Source: Rhizophagus irregularis (lineage: Eukaryota; Glomeromycota; Glomeromycetes; Glomerales; Glomeraceae). Taken from it: DNA of 64,000 nt. Positions 52,130-61,950 of this stretch are shown piece by piece (the first letter of the stretch is position 1; each line of letters starts with the position of its first letter). The stretch lies in assembly GCF_026210795.1 (NCBI RefSeq), contig NC_089439.1, positions 1,178,001-1,242,000 on the forward strand. The letters are read 5' to 3'. Made by a program: the position numbers and the translations under genes. The notes under the pieces are model-generated. The model saw nothing but the letters and a program-made list of their open reading frames with translations, was not told the DNA's origin and did not search any database.

Positions 52130-52385
52130 GAGGAGGTAATTTTTTGCAAAAATACAGAACTTTATATGAATAAAAATGCAACATCCGAAGATAAATTTCT
52201 CTCTTTATTCATTATAATGAGGTGATCAGGTGGATTATTGAATTAATCAAATATGGAAATATTGTTAACAAAAAATATGCAAAAACATAACTGTACACAA
52301 GCAAGTATTGGAGGTAATTCTTTTGCAAAAATACACAACTTAGGAATGCAACATCCGAAGATAAATTTATTCATTGTAATGAGGG
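52130..52385. repeat. Upstream direct repeat pair
   Basis: GGAGGTAATTTTTTGCAAAA to ATTATAATGAGG (52130-52222) recurs as GGAGGTAATTCTTTTGCAAA to ATTGTAATGAGG (52310-52385), sharing GCAACATCCGAAGATAAATT. The pair covers the start-codon side of the membrane protein gene and may be a duplicated promoter segment. Confidence 0.7.
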
Positions 52386-52427
52386 ACTATGCATTAAAAT
52401 AGTTAGCCTATATTATTGTAGAATCCG

Positions 52428-52832
52428 AATGGAGTACAGTGCTGTTACACTAGTAATACACTGTACGGTATAAAAGTCTTTTTTTATTTAGCGTATGCCG
52501 CTAAATTTCATAATTCATTTTTTTTGCTTATTGTGCATTAACGCCCAATTACGAAGTAGTTAATGAAGAATTAATTTTAATTAAACGATTGTAATACTAC
52601 GCACGTTTTTTTATTCTTTAATTGAATTTTTGAACTGAATTTTTGCTTTCTTTCGTGTGATTAAATATCAAATAAAGATGAATATTAACTTTTATAAATA
52701 TTAGATATAAAATTATATTAAAATTGTATATAATTCTTTTATTTTTATTGGCACAACTGTGATAAAAGTTTTGCGTATTACGAGTGTAACGTACTCTGCA
52801 TCGTTTTTAGTACCGTACTCCATTCATTTTAG
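52428..52832. mobile_element. About 405-bp TIR element
   Basis: Left GAATGGAGTACAGTGCTGTT then ACACTAGTAATACACTG; right reverse complemented GAATGGAGTACGGTACTAAA and GTTACACTCGTAATACGC. Arms match with indels. No coding capacity, no clear TSD. Confidence 0.55.
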
Positions 52833-52929
52833 TCGACTGGACTCCACAACTTTCTGTATCACTCGTGCTCGACCCTATAAAAAAATTGGATAAGTTTTTT
52901 ATAAAGTTTTTATACGATTTTTTTCCTTA

Positions 52930-53160
52930 GAAATAACGTATCATAATAGTCCGTTGAAAGGATAAGGAAAAATACACAATTCCGCATCACTAAAAATATG
53001 GCTTGTATACAGAATTTGTACGGGATTCCTACGGATTTTACATGATCTAGTCACTGATTTTATCATGAAATTATATGTTTTGGTCACTGAATTTACTACA
53101 GTTTATTATGTTTGTATTTACATAAATTTAATTCTACTTTGTTAAATTAAATAAAAAATA
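52930..53160. repeat. Inverted repeat partner of 43660-43810
   Basis: AACGTATCATAATAGTCCGT then TTGAAAG, TACAGAATTTGTACGG, AGTCACTGATTTTATCATGA and ACAGTTTATTATG, reverse complementary to the earlier copy. Confidence 0.6.
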
Positions 53161-53249
53161 AAAATAAACAAAGTGAAAATTTCCGCCCCTATCAAACCAA
53201 CCTATTGCAACCAAAATTATCTATAAGTCCAGGTTCATCCAAGTCTTCT

Positions 53250-54060
53250 CAGTAAAAATTAAATACTTTTTCCTATTCTAATTAATTTTAAAGAAAGAAG
53301 CAAAGAAAATAATGGTTTTAAAGAGAAACAGAAGCAAAAGAAAGAAAAAGAGAAAACGCGAAAACGCGTGCATACCCCCCTCTCACTCCCCGGAGTCAGA
53401 CAATCTAAAAAAATAAAAAAAAAAACTAATATTTCTTTAACTTAATTGGAAACCAACTCTCATATAGTATCTGCAATCATCCAAGTCTTCAAGGGTTAGC
53501 ACTCCTACAAAAAAGTAATTCCAGTGACCTACAAAAAGAAAGAGGACTCCAGAATGTCTGACCTATATAAAAAAAAGAATCATGAAGCATCTGATAAAAA
53601 AGAAACCAAAACAACCTACAAAAGAAAAAAAAATCCAGAACTGACCTACAAAAAAAAGAAGACTCTGACATCCTATAAAACAAAACTGAAACAACCTACA
53701 ATAAAGAAAGGAATCTTAAACTAAAAAAGGGATAAATATAAATATAAAAGAAGACATAGTGAGTGGGGAATAAAAGAATAAAATCAAAAAAATACTTTTT
53801 TTTAAAAAAGAGGGGTGACGAAGTTAAAAAAATTAAAAAAAATTTTTTTTTAAAGGGAGGATATCAAAGTTAGAAAAATAAAAAATTATTTATGAAGAGG
53901 TAATAAGGAAGAAAATTTTTTAAAATTTTTTTAAGGGAAGGTACGAAAAAAATTATTTTTTTTAAGGGAGGTGACGAAAAAAGAAGAAAAGAAAATTTTT
54001 TTAAAATAAACAAAACAAAATAACAAAAGAAAAAAAATAACGAAAATAACAAACATAAGA
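53250..54060. repeat. Purine-rich low-complexity tract
   Basis: A/G-rich with a loose GACCTACAAAAAAAGAAG-type repeat (53527-53700), like 12220-13340. The K-rich 66-codon ORF here is rejected. The tract directly abuts the truncated duplicate of the MACPF-like gene, so the duplication breakpoint lies at its edge. Confidence 0.6.
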
Positions 54061-55265
54061 CAAGATGAAGATCCAAAACTTATGATTCATTGTATTCAAA
54101 AAAAAATTTAAAAAATTGATCAGGTGGATGATCATTGGTTATGGCATAAAATTTTGATTTTAATCATTCGGATAAATTGAAAATCCTAAAAAAAGATTTC
54201 AATTCGTCAGATCATCAAACTATAATTAAACCATTAGATCTGAAATATGATTCATATGATTCATCAGCTCTTTATTTTGGAATTCCTATATTAGACAAGT
54301 TGGATTCTTCAAATAATTCTCTTATCATTGGACATCATTTTTTTAATGATGAAAATGAAATAATTGGATCATATATATTTTCTTATTGTTTGAAAAAGAA
54401 TCATTTTGTTAACTTACCTAATTTTACATTTTATATACTTATTATCTCAAATTACCCTAATTCTGATAATTATGGAATCTCACCTTTTCAACATATTAGT
54501 AAAATAAGTAAACTGAGTAATTTTATTTTAAAGTTTAATTCCTTAAAATCGAACCCAAAATTTATTAGTTTGCATTCTACAAAAAACAAATATGGACCAA
54601 TTTTCTTAAAACAAAAAACCAGTGAAATTAAAATTAAATATATTAATGTTAATTGTGATCAAGATAATTGTATCTGTAATAGAAGATAATTTAAAATACG
54701 CATTTTTAGATCCAAAAAATCCAAATTATTAAGGTAATATAATCTGTTATTTATAGGACGATTATAATATTACACAATTCAAAGGAAAATACTACAATAA
54801 TTTTTATAAATTAGGTTATTTATGTATTATTTTTAAAATATACTTTAAAACTCAATATATGTATTTAAAATGTCTCAGCTCAGCACCTTTAATGTGTCTT
54901 GTTCAAAATTTAAGGTTAGAAAATTTTGGATTGATAATTGATAATGATACAATAAACGCAAATGATATCAATCTGTATGATAAGCTTTAAAAACTGAATT
55001 TTACACAGAAAATACTACTACATTCTTTATATTTGAAATACAACTCGTAAAAAAAAATAGTACCAATATTTTATGGACTTTTATAAAGATTATCGCTTAG
55101 TCCTTTTTTTGCTTCTACTTAAAACATTTAAAGTAAAACTATTACAACTAATTAAAATTAAATATGTCATTCAATATCATGGTCGCTGGTAATTTGATTT
55201 AACAAATAACATTGAAATGAATTGAGAAAATCAGGAAATGCAACCTTATACCGTTAAAGTTAAAT
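54061..55265 (+). pseudogene. 5'-truncated duplicate of the MACPF-like gene
   Basis: Matches 19545-20840 including about 600 bp of 3' flank. The opening part is shifted (a lengthened A-run and deletion near 54100-54125). The frame 54177-54689 (170 codons) is then open and near-identical in sequence to the C-terminus of the 18256 gene (LYFGIPILDKLDSSNNSLII, SYCLKKNHFVNLPNFTFYIL, KYGPIFLKQKTSEIKIKYIN), ending early at NCDQDNCICNRR. The MACPF-like segment and everything before it are missing, so this cannot make the full protein. No poly(A) tail and inclusion of 3' flank point to DNA duplication, not retroposition. Confidence 0.85.
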
Positions 55266-56180
55266 GGAGACTATACAAAAAGGAAACAGTGGTAATAGTA
55301 TAATAATTTAGCGCGATTTTTGTGGAAGGACGAAGTTACTTTGAATCTCAAGAAATTGGTGGTTTATTAACAAAGATTTACTTTTATTGAACTTTTTTTT
55401 TTAGACATAATATATAATTATTAATCCTTCTTAGTCAATTCTGTTGACTGTTAGGTATGTAATATCTCGAGGCATCAGGTAAAGAAAATAGATGAGGTTT
55501 ATTGTGAATTTGACGAATTGGAATTCAGGAAATTATGGAAGACCTTCAGTAAGAAAATACTGTAGATAATGTAGGTATACAAAAAAAATTTAAAAATAGA
55601 AATTTAGATTAATAAGCAATTTTTTTTACACGTTATTAGATATGATTCTAATACTTTGTAATAGTAGAGGGTAACGATAAGTATGGATTAACAGAGAGGT
55701 TGGCTTTTTGTTTGTCAATGAATCTATCGAATTATAATACGATACGTATGGTCTACTTTCAACTATTGAATCAAGGGGACAGTATTATTTGATTGTATAT
55801 ATATACAAAAAAATTAGCGAAATAAACAATTTAGTAATACTTTTCCCTTTAAAAAATTTTTTTTTATGATAAAAAAGACTAGTTATTATTATAAATACTT
55901 TTGCGTCACAAGAATACTAATTAAAGTTAATTAAACAAAAGAACTTAAAGAAGTTTAGTCGGTGTAAATACATTTATTAAGTTTTATAGTTTGAAAGACT
56001 GTATAAACTTAATTTTTATTAAATTATGATCAATATGATAATTCTTTCAAATCGGTAAATTAATTAAGAATAGAATAAGTAATATAGTAGGTTTCTTTGA
56101 TTTATTCGTCCACGAATGATTCAAGCAAGTTAGAAATAGTAGATTTTTAGTGATATCATACATAAAATTTTCGAAATATT
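55266..56180. other. Intergenic with gene-family flank similarity
   Basis: Pieces such as GAATTTGACGAATTGGAATT, CAGGAAATTATGGAAG and ACACGTTATTAGATATG resemble the 3' flank of copy E at 36945-37160. No coding frame. Confidence 0.4.
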
Positions 56181-56184
56181 ATTA

Positions 56185-56510
56185 TCCAAAATACGTGAAA
56201 GACTTAACTAAAAATAATAAATGACAAATTTAAATGAAAAATTGTTTTACTTACTTTTTTTTTTATCTTTTATTGAAAAAAGATAGTTTACAAGTTTTCG
56301 AGTCTTATTTTTAAAAATTTCAATTTTCACTTCACTAGAAATATAAAAAGATCGATTTCAACATTGACAATAAAAATAACCGATATAATGATATAATTAT
56401 TGAACTTAAAATATAATCATTGAACTTAAAATAAGAACATCGTATATTTGGATCCTACTCTACCCATATGCTTTTGTTACTATAAAACTTTAAAAAATCT
56501 AGATAGTTTT
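56185..56510. repeat. Second copy of dispersed repeat 8880-9300
   Basis: GTGAAAGACTTAACTAAAAA, CATTGACAATAAAAATAA, CATCGTATATTTGG and ATGCTTTTGTTACTATAAAA in the same order and strand as at 8880-9300. Confidence 0.7.
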
Positions 56511-56749
56511 ATTATTTCCAAACACTCATTGTCTATGGAACTCTATAAACATATTAAACATAATTCTAAGTTTTAAACTATTTAATTGAGAAATTATGTG
56601 ATGATCTAAATATCATCATGTGATGATATCATGATGGTAGGTATTAGACAATACGGTTAATATTTCACGTGTCACAATGGTACACAAACTGTAAATAAAA
56701 ATCGCTAAATTTCATATTTTTAATTTTAAAAATATTTTTTGTATACGTA

Positions 56750-58038
56750 CAGTCGGGTCCGAAAGTGACGCCCGATTTTGTACGGTGTTACGATACACAA
56801 AATTTACATTATTTATACCCCCTTTTTTTTATTTTTAAATGTTTTTCTCACAATTTCATAACCTAATAAACGCGTTGCAAAGTTAAAAAAATAATGTCAC
56901 ATAGAACTGAGTTAACTTCTCAAGATAAAGGAAAAATACTAGCATATATGGAGAATTTTAACCCTGCACAAATAGCAAGAAAAATGGGTCGTGACCCCAC
57001 CACAATAAGAAGAATTATTGACAGATACAAGAAGACAGGGAAAACTGAAAATTTACCTAGATCGGGGCGTCCACCTGCTCTCAATAATAATGAGAAAAAT
57101 GCACTCATAAACAAAGTTACACAAGATCGATGCGAACCTTTACATGAAGTCATTAATACATTAGATTTAAATTGCAGCCTTACAACTGCTAAAAGAGCAT
57201 TACATAGTGTTGGAATTTATTCCCATGTTGCTGCAAAAAAACCTTTTATCTCAGAAAAGCATGCATTAGCTCGTATTAGTTGGTGTGAGAAATATAAAGA
57301 AAAAACAGCTTATGATTGGGCACAAGTTATTTTCTCAGATGAATCAAGTGTTGAGATTGGCAAGCAGTCACGACAAATAAGAGTTTGGAGACACACAGGG
57401 GAAAGGTTTAACACTGAATGCTTGACACCTATCTTTAAAAGTGGTCGAAAATCAGTCATGGTTTGGGGATGTTTTGCAGGAGGGATAAAAGGGCCATTAA
57501 TTTTTTGTGATGAAAATAAAGAAGGAAATGAAAAAATCAATTCAAATACTTATATTAGAATCCTAAATTCATATCTGTATCCATTTCAGCATACAGTTCA
57601 TGAGTTAACAGGAAGGGCTGCAATTTTTCAACAGGATAATGCACCCATACATACCGTGAAAATAACCAAGGATTGGTTGAAGAAGAATAAAATTGTGGTT
57701 ATTGATTGGCCGGCAAATTCTCCCGATCTAAATCCAATAGAAAACATCTGGAAGCAGTTAAAGGACAATATCCAGAGTTGTAAAGTCTTTCCAAGAACTG
57801 TGGATGAACTTAAAGTTGCACTAAGTGAAGAATGGGAAAATTTGGATTGCTCCATTTTTGAAGAGGTTGTTGCTTCAATGCCACAAAGAATAAATGCAGT
57901 ACTAGAAGCAAGGGGAGGGCCAACACATTATTAACCATTTTTAGTAATTATTTTTTATGTGAATTTTAATGAAAATCAATAAAGTTTTGCCATTTTTGGC
58001 ATTAATTTTAAATCGGGCGTCACTTTCGGACGTGACTG
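56750..58038 (+). mobile_element. Complete Tc1/mariner element, 1289 bp
   Basis: TA (56748-56749) and TA (58039-58040) flank TIRs of 29 bp with two mismatches: CAGTCGGGTCCGAAAGTGAC then GCCCGATTT on the left, and CAGTCACGTCCGAAAGTGAC then GCCCGATTT reverse complemented on the right. The single gene inside is intact. TIR identity and the open transposase point to recent activity. Confidence 0.95.
56894..57934 (+). CDS. Tc1-type transposase (DD34E), intact
   Basis: 346 aa, the normal length for Tc1 transposases, with ATG 144 bp inside the left TIR. The N-terminal half is a paired-type DNA-binding region with two helix-turn-helix units (DKGKILAYMENFNPAQIARK, DPTTIRRIIDRYKKTGKT) separated by a GRPR-like hook (PRSGRPPAL, about 55-63), and a second unit LTTAKRALHSVGIYS. 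The catalytic core shows Asp149 (FSDES), Asp248 (FQQDNAPIHT) and Glu283 (DLNPIENIWKQLK). There are exactly 34 residues between the last two, the DD34E of the Tc1 group. WGCFAGGIKGPL is the usual glycine-rich segment. It would cut and paste the element through binding to the TIRs in the nucleus. No stop, shift or missing catalytic residue is seen. Confidence 0.95.
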   Translation: MSHRTELTSQDKGKILAYMENFNPAQIARKMGRDPTTIRRIIDRYKKTGKTENLPRSGRPPALNNNEKNALINKVTQDRCEPLHEVINTLDLNCSLTTAKRALHSVGIYSHVAAKKPFISEKHALARISWCEKYKEKTAYDWAQVIFSDESSVEIGKQSRQIRVWRHTGERFNTECLTPIFKSGRKSVMVWGCFAGGIKGPLIFCDENKEGNEKINSNTYIRILNSYLYPFQHTVHELTGRAAIFQQDNAPIHTVKITKDWLKKNKIVVIDWPANSPDLNPIENIWKQLKDNIQSCKVFPRTVDELKVALSEEWENLDCSIFEEVVASMPQRINAVLEARGGPTHY

Positions 58039-59345
58039 TACATTACTTATCTAATTAAACTTGAGGTATCCATTATTTTTTACCTGTTTATACTTGAATT
58101 CTGATTTATCAATTTCATAAACCTCATCTACATGCCCATTGCTCAACATCTTGTGATATTACTCAATGGCTAAAAAACATTATTGTTTAAAAAAAAATTT
58201 CAATAGAAGTAACGAAACAATTTCTTGAGATTTAAAGTAACTTCTATTCAGATATATTATATATATAAGTTATATGATCATATAGTTATATACAGGATTA
58301 AAATAACTTACCCGCAAAATGATCTTATTATTTATGATTCTTTATCCCTTTCATTGTTTAGATAGGTTCGTCGATTTGTTTGACGACAAATGAATGGATA
58401 ACAAAGGCTGTTTTTTTTTAAAAAAAATAACGTTAATATATAGCAAATGAATGATATCCTGTAAAGAGAAAAATAACCTACTACTCTAATATTAATTTAG
58501 GATTTAAAGTCAATAAGACGGCCATAATTCATCAATAAAGTTGTAAAGGTAGTAATCACAATCAACGATCACCAACGACCGGTAATCCTTAGCGTATCTT
58601 TAAGAGTGCATACTATACTAATAGTACACTTAGTTCTGAGAAATCATTTTCTATAAGTTGTTCTTCGTATAATTTATCATATCATCATAATAATCATCAT
58701 CATCCCCATCATCCCCATCAGCATCATCATATAACTTTCTCCGTCACGTATATTCCTATAATTATTACATAACCTACTTGATTACCGAGTGCATGTTGTC
58801 TCAATATTTAATATTTCTAGTATTTATACTTAATTGCAATATTTTAATAAGAACATAATATAATGGAATGTAATAACTTATGATCACATGTTGTAAGTCT
58901 GGAACTTTGAATTTCATATCTGACCAAAAAATAATTTGAGTCAATTGAGCCAAATCATCGTACAGACTATTACACCACTCTGTGAAGGAATTATTATGTT
59001 AAACATAAAATCAAATTAAGTACATTCAGAATGACAATAGTCGGAATAAAATGTCAGTTTATTTTAGATAATTTTCTCTTGTAAGAAAAAAATTCTTAAA
59101 AAATTGAAAAAAGATCAATTTACAAGAGGTTAGGGACGTTAAAGATATTCAATCGGGAATAAATTCTTGGTAATCTTCAAGGCGGTTGATCAGTTTTACA
59201 GGTATTAGTCTCAACGCTTTAATACTAATCAATTAACAAAATTTTTGTTAATACTTAATACTATAAACATGAACTCAAAATAAAAAATTTCTTCTTAACT
59301 TACGTAAACTCTCACAATTTGCGTAATGAAGTGTTGGACCGATAT

Positions 59346-60282
59346 TAAAGATGGTCATCGGTCCTAGAAGACCGCGGTCCTACGGTCCTACACCATAAAA
59401 AGACGGACTGGTCCGTCTTAGTGTAGGACCGCGGTCTTTCGGTCCTGTATCACATATGATAAGACCGTCGGTCTTTTTAAGGACCGCAGTCTTTTTAAGA
59501 CCGATCGGTCTTTTTTCTTTTTTTTGCAAATAAAAAAAGATTTTCTTCCCTAACTTTATTAGGAATAGCCTTGTTTTATAAATGAACACTAATTGGGATG
59601 GTTTTTAATATAAATTTTTTTTTTTACAAATCACCTGGATATCATCACAACGTCATGCAAAATTTAAAGCTTTGAGAAAAAATACTTCAAAACACAATAT
59701 CTCGCTATCCAGTGATTATAAAAGGATGATTTTACCACCATTCGAATCGTCTCGCTGCGGCATGTCGAATGGTATCAAAATCATGATTTTAGAATTGATA
59801 AAAAAAAAATTACGTCAGCAAAACTATTTGATAATAAATTCAATAATTACCGACTATCTATCGATCCTAGAAACATGATTTAGTCACCATTCGACGCGTC
59901 TCGCTGAGACGATTCGAATGGTGGTGGTTTCATCCTTTTATGATCACTGGATGATGAGATATTCCGCTTAAACGCTTTTTTGGAGTTTCGGAGTTTCAGC
60001 GTTTTGACAAGCAACTCTACAAGTGGGAAGAGTGATTGTTATTATTTATTGGTTTGGAAATGGCCGGTCTTTATATTATTTTATGAAGACCTTTGTCAGA
60101 TTAATAGGTTTATTCAATATAAAAATCATTTATTATATGAAGACCGGTATGAGGACTGGTCGGTCCTCAGGACCGGTCCTACTGCGCCACAAAAAAATGC
60201 AAGACCGCGGTCCGGTCCTACAAGTCCTGGGACCGACCGGTCCAGGACCGAGTAGGACCGGTAGGACCGATGACCATCCTTA
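59346..60282. mobile_element. 937-bp hAT-type non-autonomous element
   Basis: A perfect 8-bp TSD ACCGATAT (59338-59345 and 60283-60290) flanks TIRs TAAAGATGGTCATCGGTCCT / TAAGGATGGTCATCGGTCCT (right end reverse complemented). 8-bp duplications are diagnostic of hAT elements. Inside the TIRs are many subterminal GGTCCTAC / GACCGCGGTCC repeats, as expected for hAT transposase binding sites. No transposase; ORFs through it are repeat-derived. Confidence 0.88.
59660..60010. mobile_element. Palindromic element nested inside the hAT element
   Basis: ATATCTCGCTATCCAGTGAT, TATAAAAGGATGATTTTACC, ACCATTCGAATCGTCTCGCT on the left face the reverse complement of ATATCTCATCATCCAGTGAT, CATAAAAGGATGAAACCACC, ACCATTCGAATCGTCTCAGC on the right. 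The ATTCGTCTC...GAGACG heart recurs in the 26605-27110 element. Outer limits are approximate. Confidence 0.65.
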
Positions 60283-60449
60283 ACCGATATGGTAACATTT
60301 TCTAAATGATGAATTTGTCACTTGTCATTCCATGCCAAAATTGTAATATCTCAAGTTCAAGTATGAATAAATTTGGGCGTCGCAAATTCATAATCTCTTC
60401 GCGGTGAGAATCACAAATGAAGTGTATCAAGGAAAATGATATTGGACCC

Positions 60450-61060
60450 ACTTTCCAATTATTTTAACGAGAATAATTTTTATTATTATAATTACGACAA
60501 GTTTTTGGTTTAACGTTTGCCCGTAAAAGTTGAGTTACTGAAAATAGAATCACTGCAACTTGAAAATGTTAAAAAAAAAAAATGCAGTTTGAGTAATTAG
60601 TAAAAATAAATATTCTGCATTCACGTTTCCTACTGTACCTTACCTCAACAACAAAAGGGTTTTGTTGTCTTGTACGTTATTTCGTCTTTTTAAGTAACGG
60701 TATAACGTTCCTTCACGTCCTATAAATTATTTATCAGGACATTTTGAAAGAAAATTTTTTTAGAAATAAAATGCAATGCGAGTTTCACAAATTATAAATA
60801 GCGAAATTTATTGTCACGTGAGATTCAGACTAACAATTAATTTTAAAGATTTATATTTTTTTCTCTCTCAGAGTAAGATATTTTTATGTAGACTAGATAA
60901 CCAAAGTCCCGAAAGTTTTTTTTTATCAGCCTGTAAATGAATAATATAAACTTTGGCCGCTTTATAGAGAAAGTCGGTGATTGGAACATTATTAAATCTA
61001 ATAATAATGAAATTTTCATTCAACCTTGACTAAAGCAGATATACAAACAATATCGCGTGA
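60450..61060. other. AT-rich intergenic sequence
   Basis: No gene or repeat identified. Confidence 0.45.
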
Positions 61061-61950
61061 TTGAATTAGAGGAAAGTATCATTTTTTGTGGCGCGTACTC
61101 TATAACTAATCAGGCAATCGAGTGTTGAGGTTTTGCTGAGTATAAAAACTGATGAGCGGCACATGTGCTTGGGCATAGAAACATCAGTCGGAATAAGCAT
61201 CCGTGACATTTTGTGAACTTCTTTTCTATCTAATATTTCAAAAGTGCATGAAAAATAATTTATAAATTCAAATATGTACAAGTATTTATTCAACTACATA
61301 CCATTTCAAGTAATCTGGAAACCGAAAATTAAACTAGATGATTTAGAATTTTTAAACAATTATTAAATTTAATAACAGAACTTCCTATTTTTTCATTCTC
61401 AATTGAATAATTATCTGATTTAATTTTTAAATATTTTTGTTAAATAAGTGAATTAATTGTTTAAATAACATTACATCAAGATAGGCGTGTCAATTTACAG
61501 CTAATTTTGAAGTTTTCGTTTCAATTATTAATGACATTTCGGTTTAATGCTTTTTCCGCTTTTAACCTCGATCTATAGGAGTGAAGGATGAAACTCTCTA
61601 TATTTCCAATATGGCTGGTAGACTCAAACAGACAATATTGAGGTTTCTCATCTTGAAACACTTTCATCAAATTATCATAACTTAACCCATGTAGTATTTG
61701 TCAAAGAGCTATCCTAGGATGCGGGCGCTGATATAAAATAAAATTGGCTTTTAAAAATAAAACACTAGAGATTTTAAAGAAGAGCATTCAATATTAAGCC
61801 AAGAGTATTAAAAGATCCATTGGTGGCTATAAAGCATGAGCCACCAATTATGGGTCGATCACGAACAACCTATCCATGGGCCATTTCGCTACTTTCAATC
61901 TTAACAATCAATATCCTTAGTAGATTTTTTTTTCTTTACATTTTACAAGA
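61061..61950. other. More balanced sequence, possible gene remnant
   Basis: GAGTATAAAAACTGATGAGC (about 61138) has the look of a TATA box with a start region, followed by ATGTGCTTGGGCATAG (about 61164), but the frame closes after 17 codons. The minus-strand 75-codon ORF overlapping it has no further support. 61560-61880 (AGTGAAGGATGAAACTCTCT, CTATCCTAGGATGCGGGCGC, CCACCAATTATGGGTCGATC) reads like decayed coding DNA. Confidence 0.3.

Larger units (their letters stand above)
58041..60450 (-). pseudogene. Copy F of repeated gene family, very decayed
   Basis: On the minus strand, similarity to copy B runs in order: an acidic-repeat region (ATCATCATCCCCATCATCCC on the plus strand, about 58690), the downstream ACCAACGACCGGTAATCC (about 58570), the INRLEDYQEFIPD stretch (about 59150-59195) that replaces the LPTALEIYQKL motif, and the upstream exon pieces TAAACTCTCACAATTTGCGT with AATGAAGTGTTGGACCGATAT (59304-59345), continued after the hAT insertion at 60283 by ACCGATATGGTAACATTTTC and TTCCATGCCAAAATTG. 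No open frame remains. Confidence 0.45.

Noticed and set aside
56920-57855. Minus-strand ORFs of 75-77 codons inside the Tc1 element
   Set aside because: Antisense shadows of the intact transposase.
59980-60283. ORFs of 91 and 86 codons ending in RTGPTAPQ / GPSRTGRT-type repeats
   Set aside because: Made from the GGTCC subterminal repeats of the hAT element.
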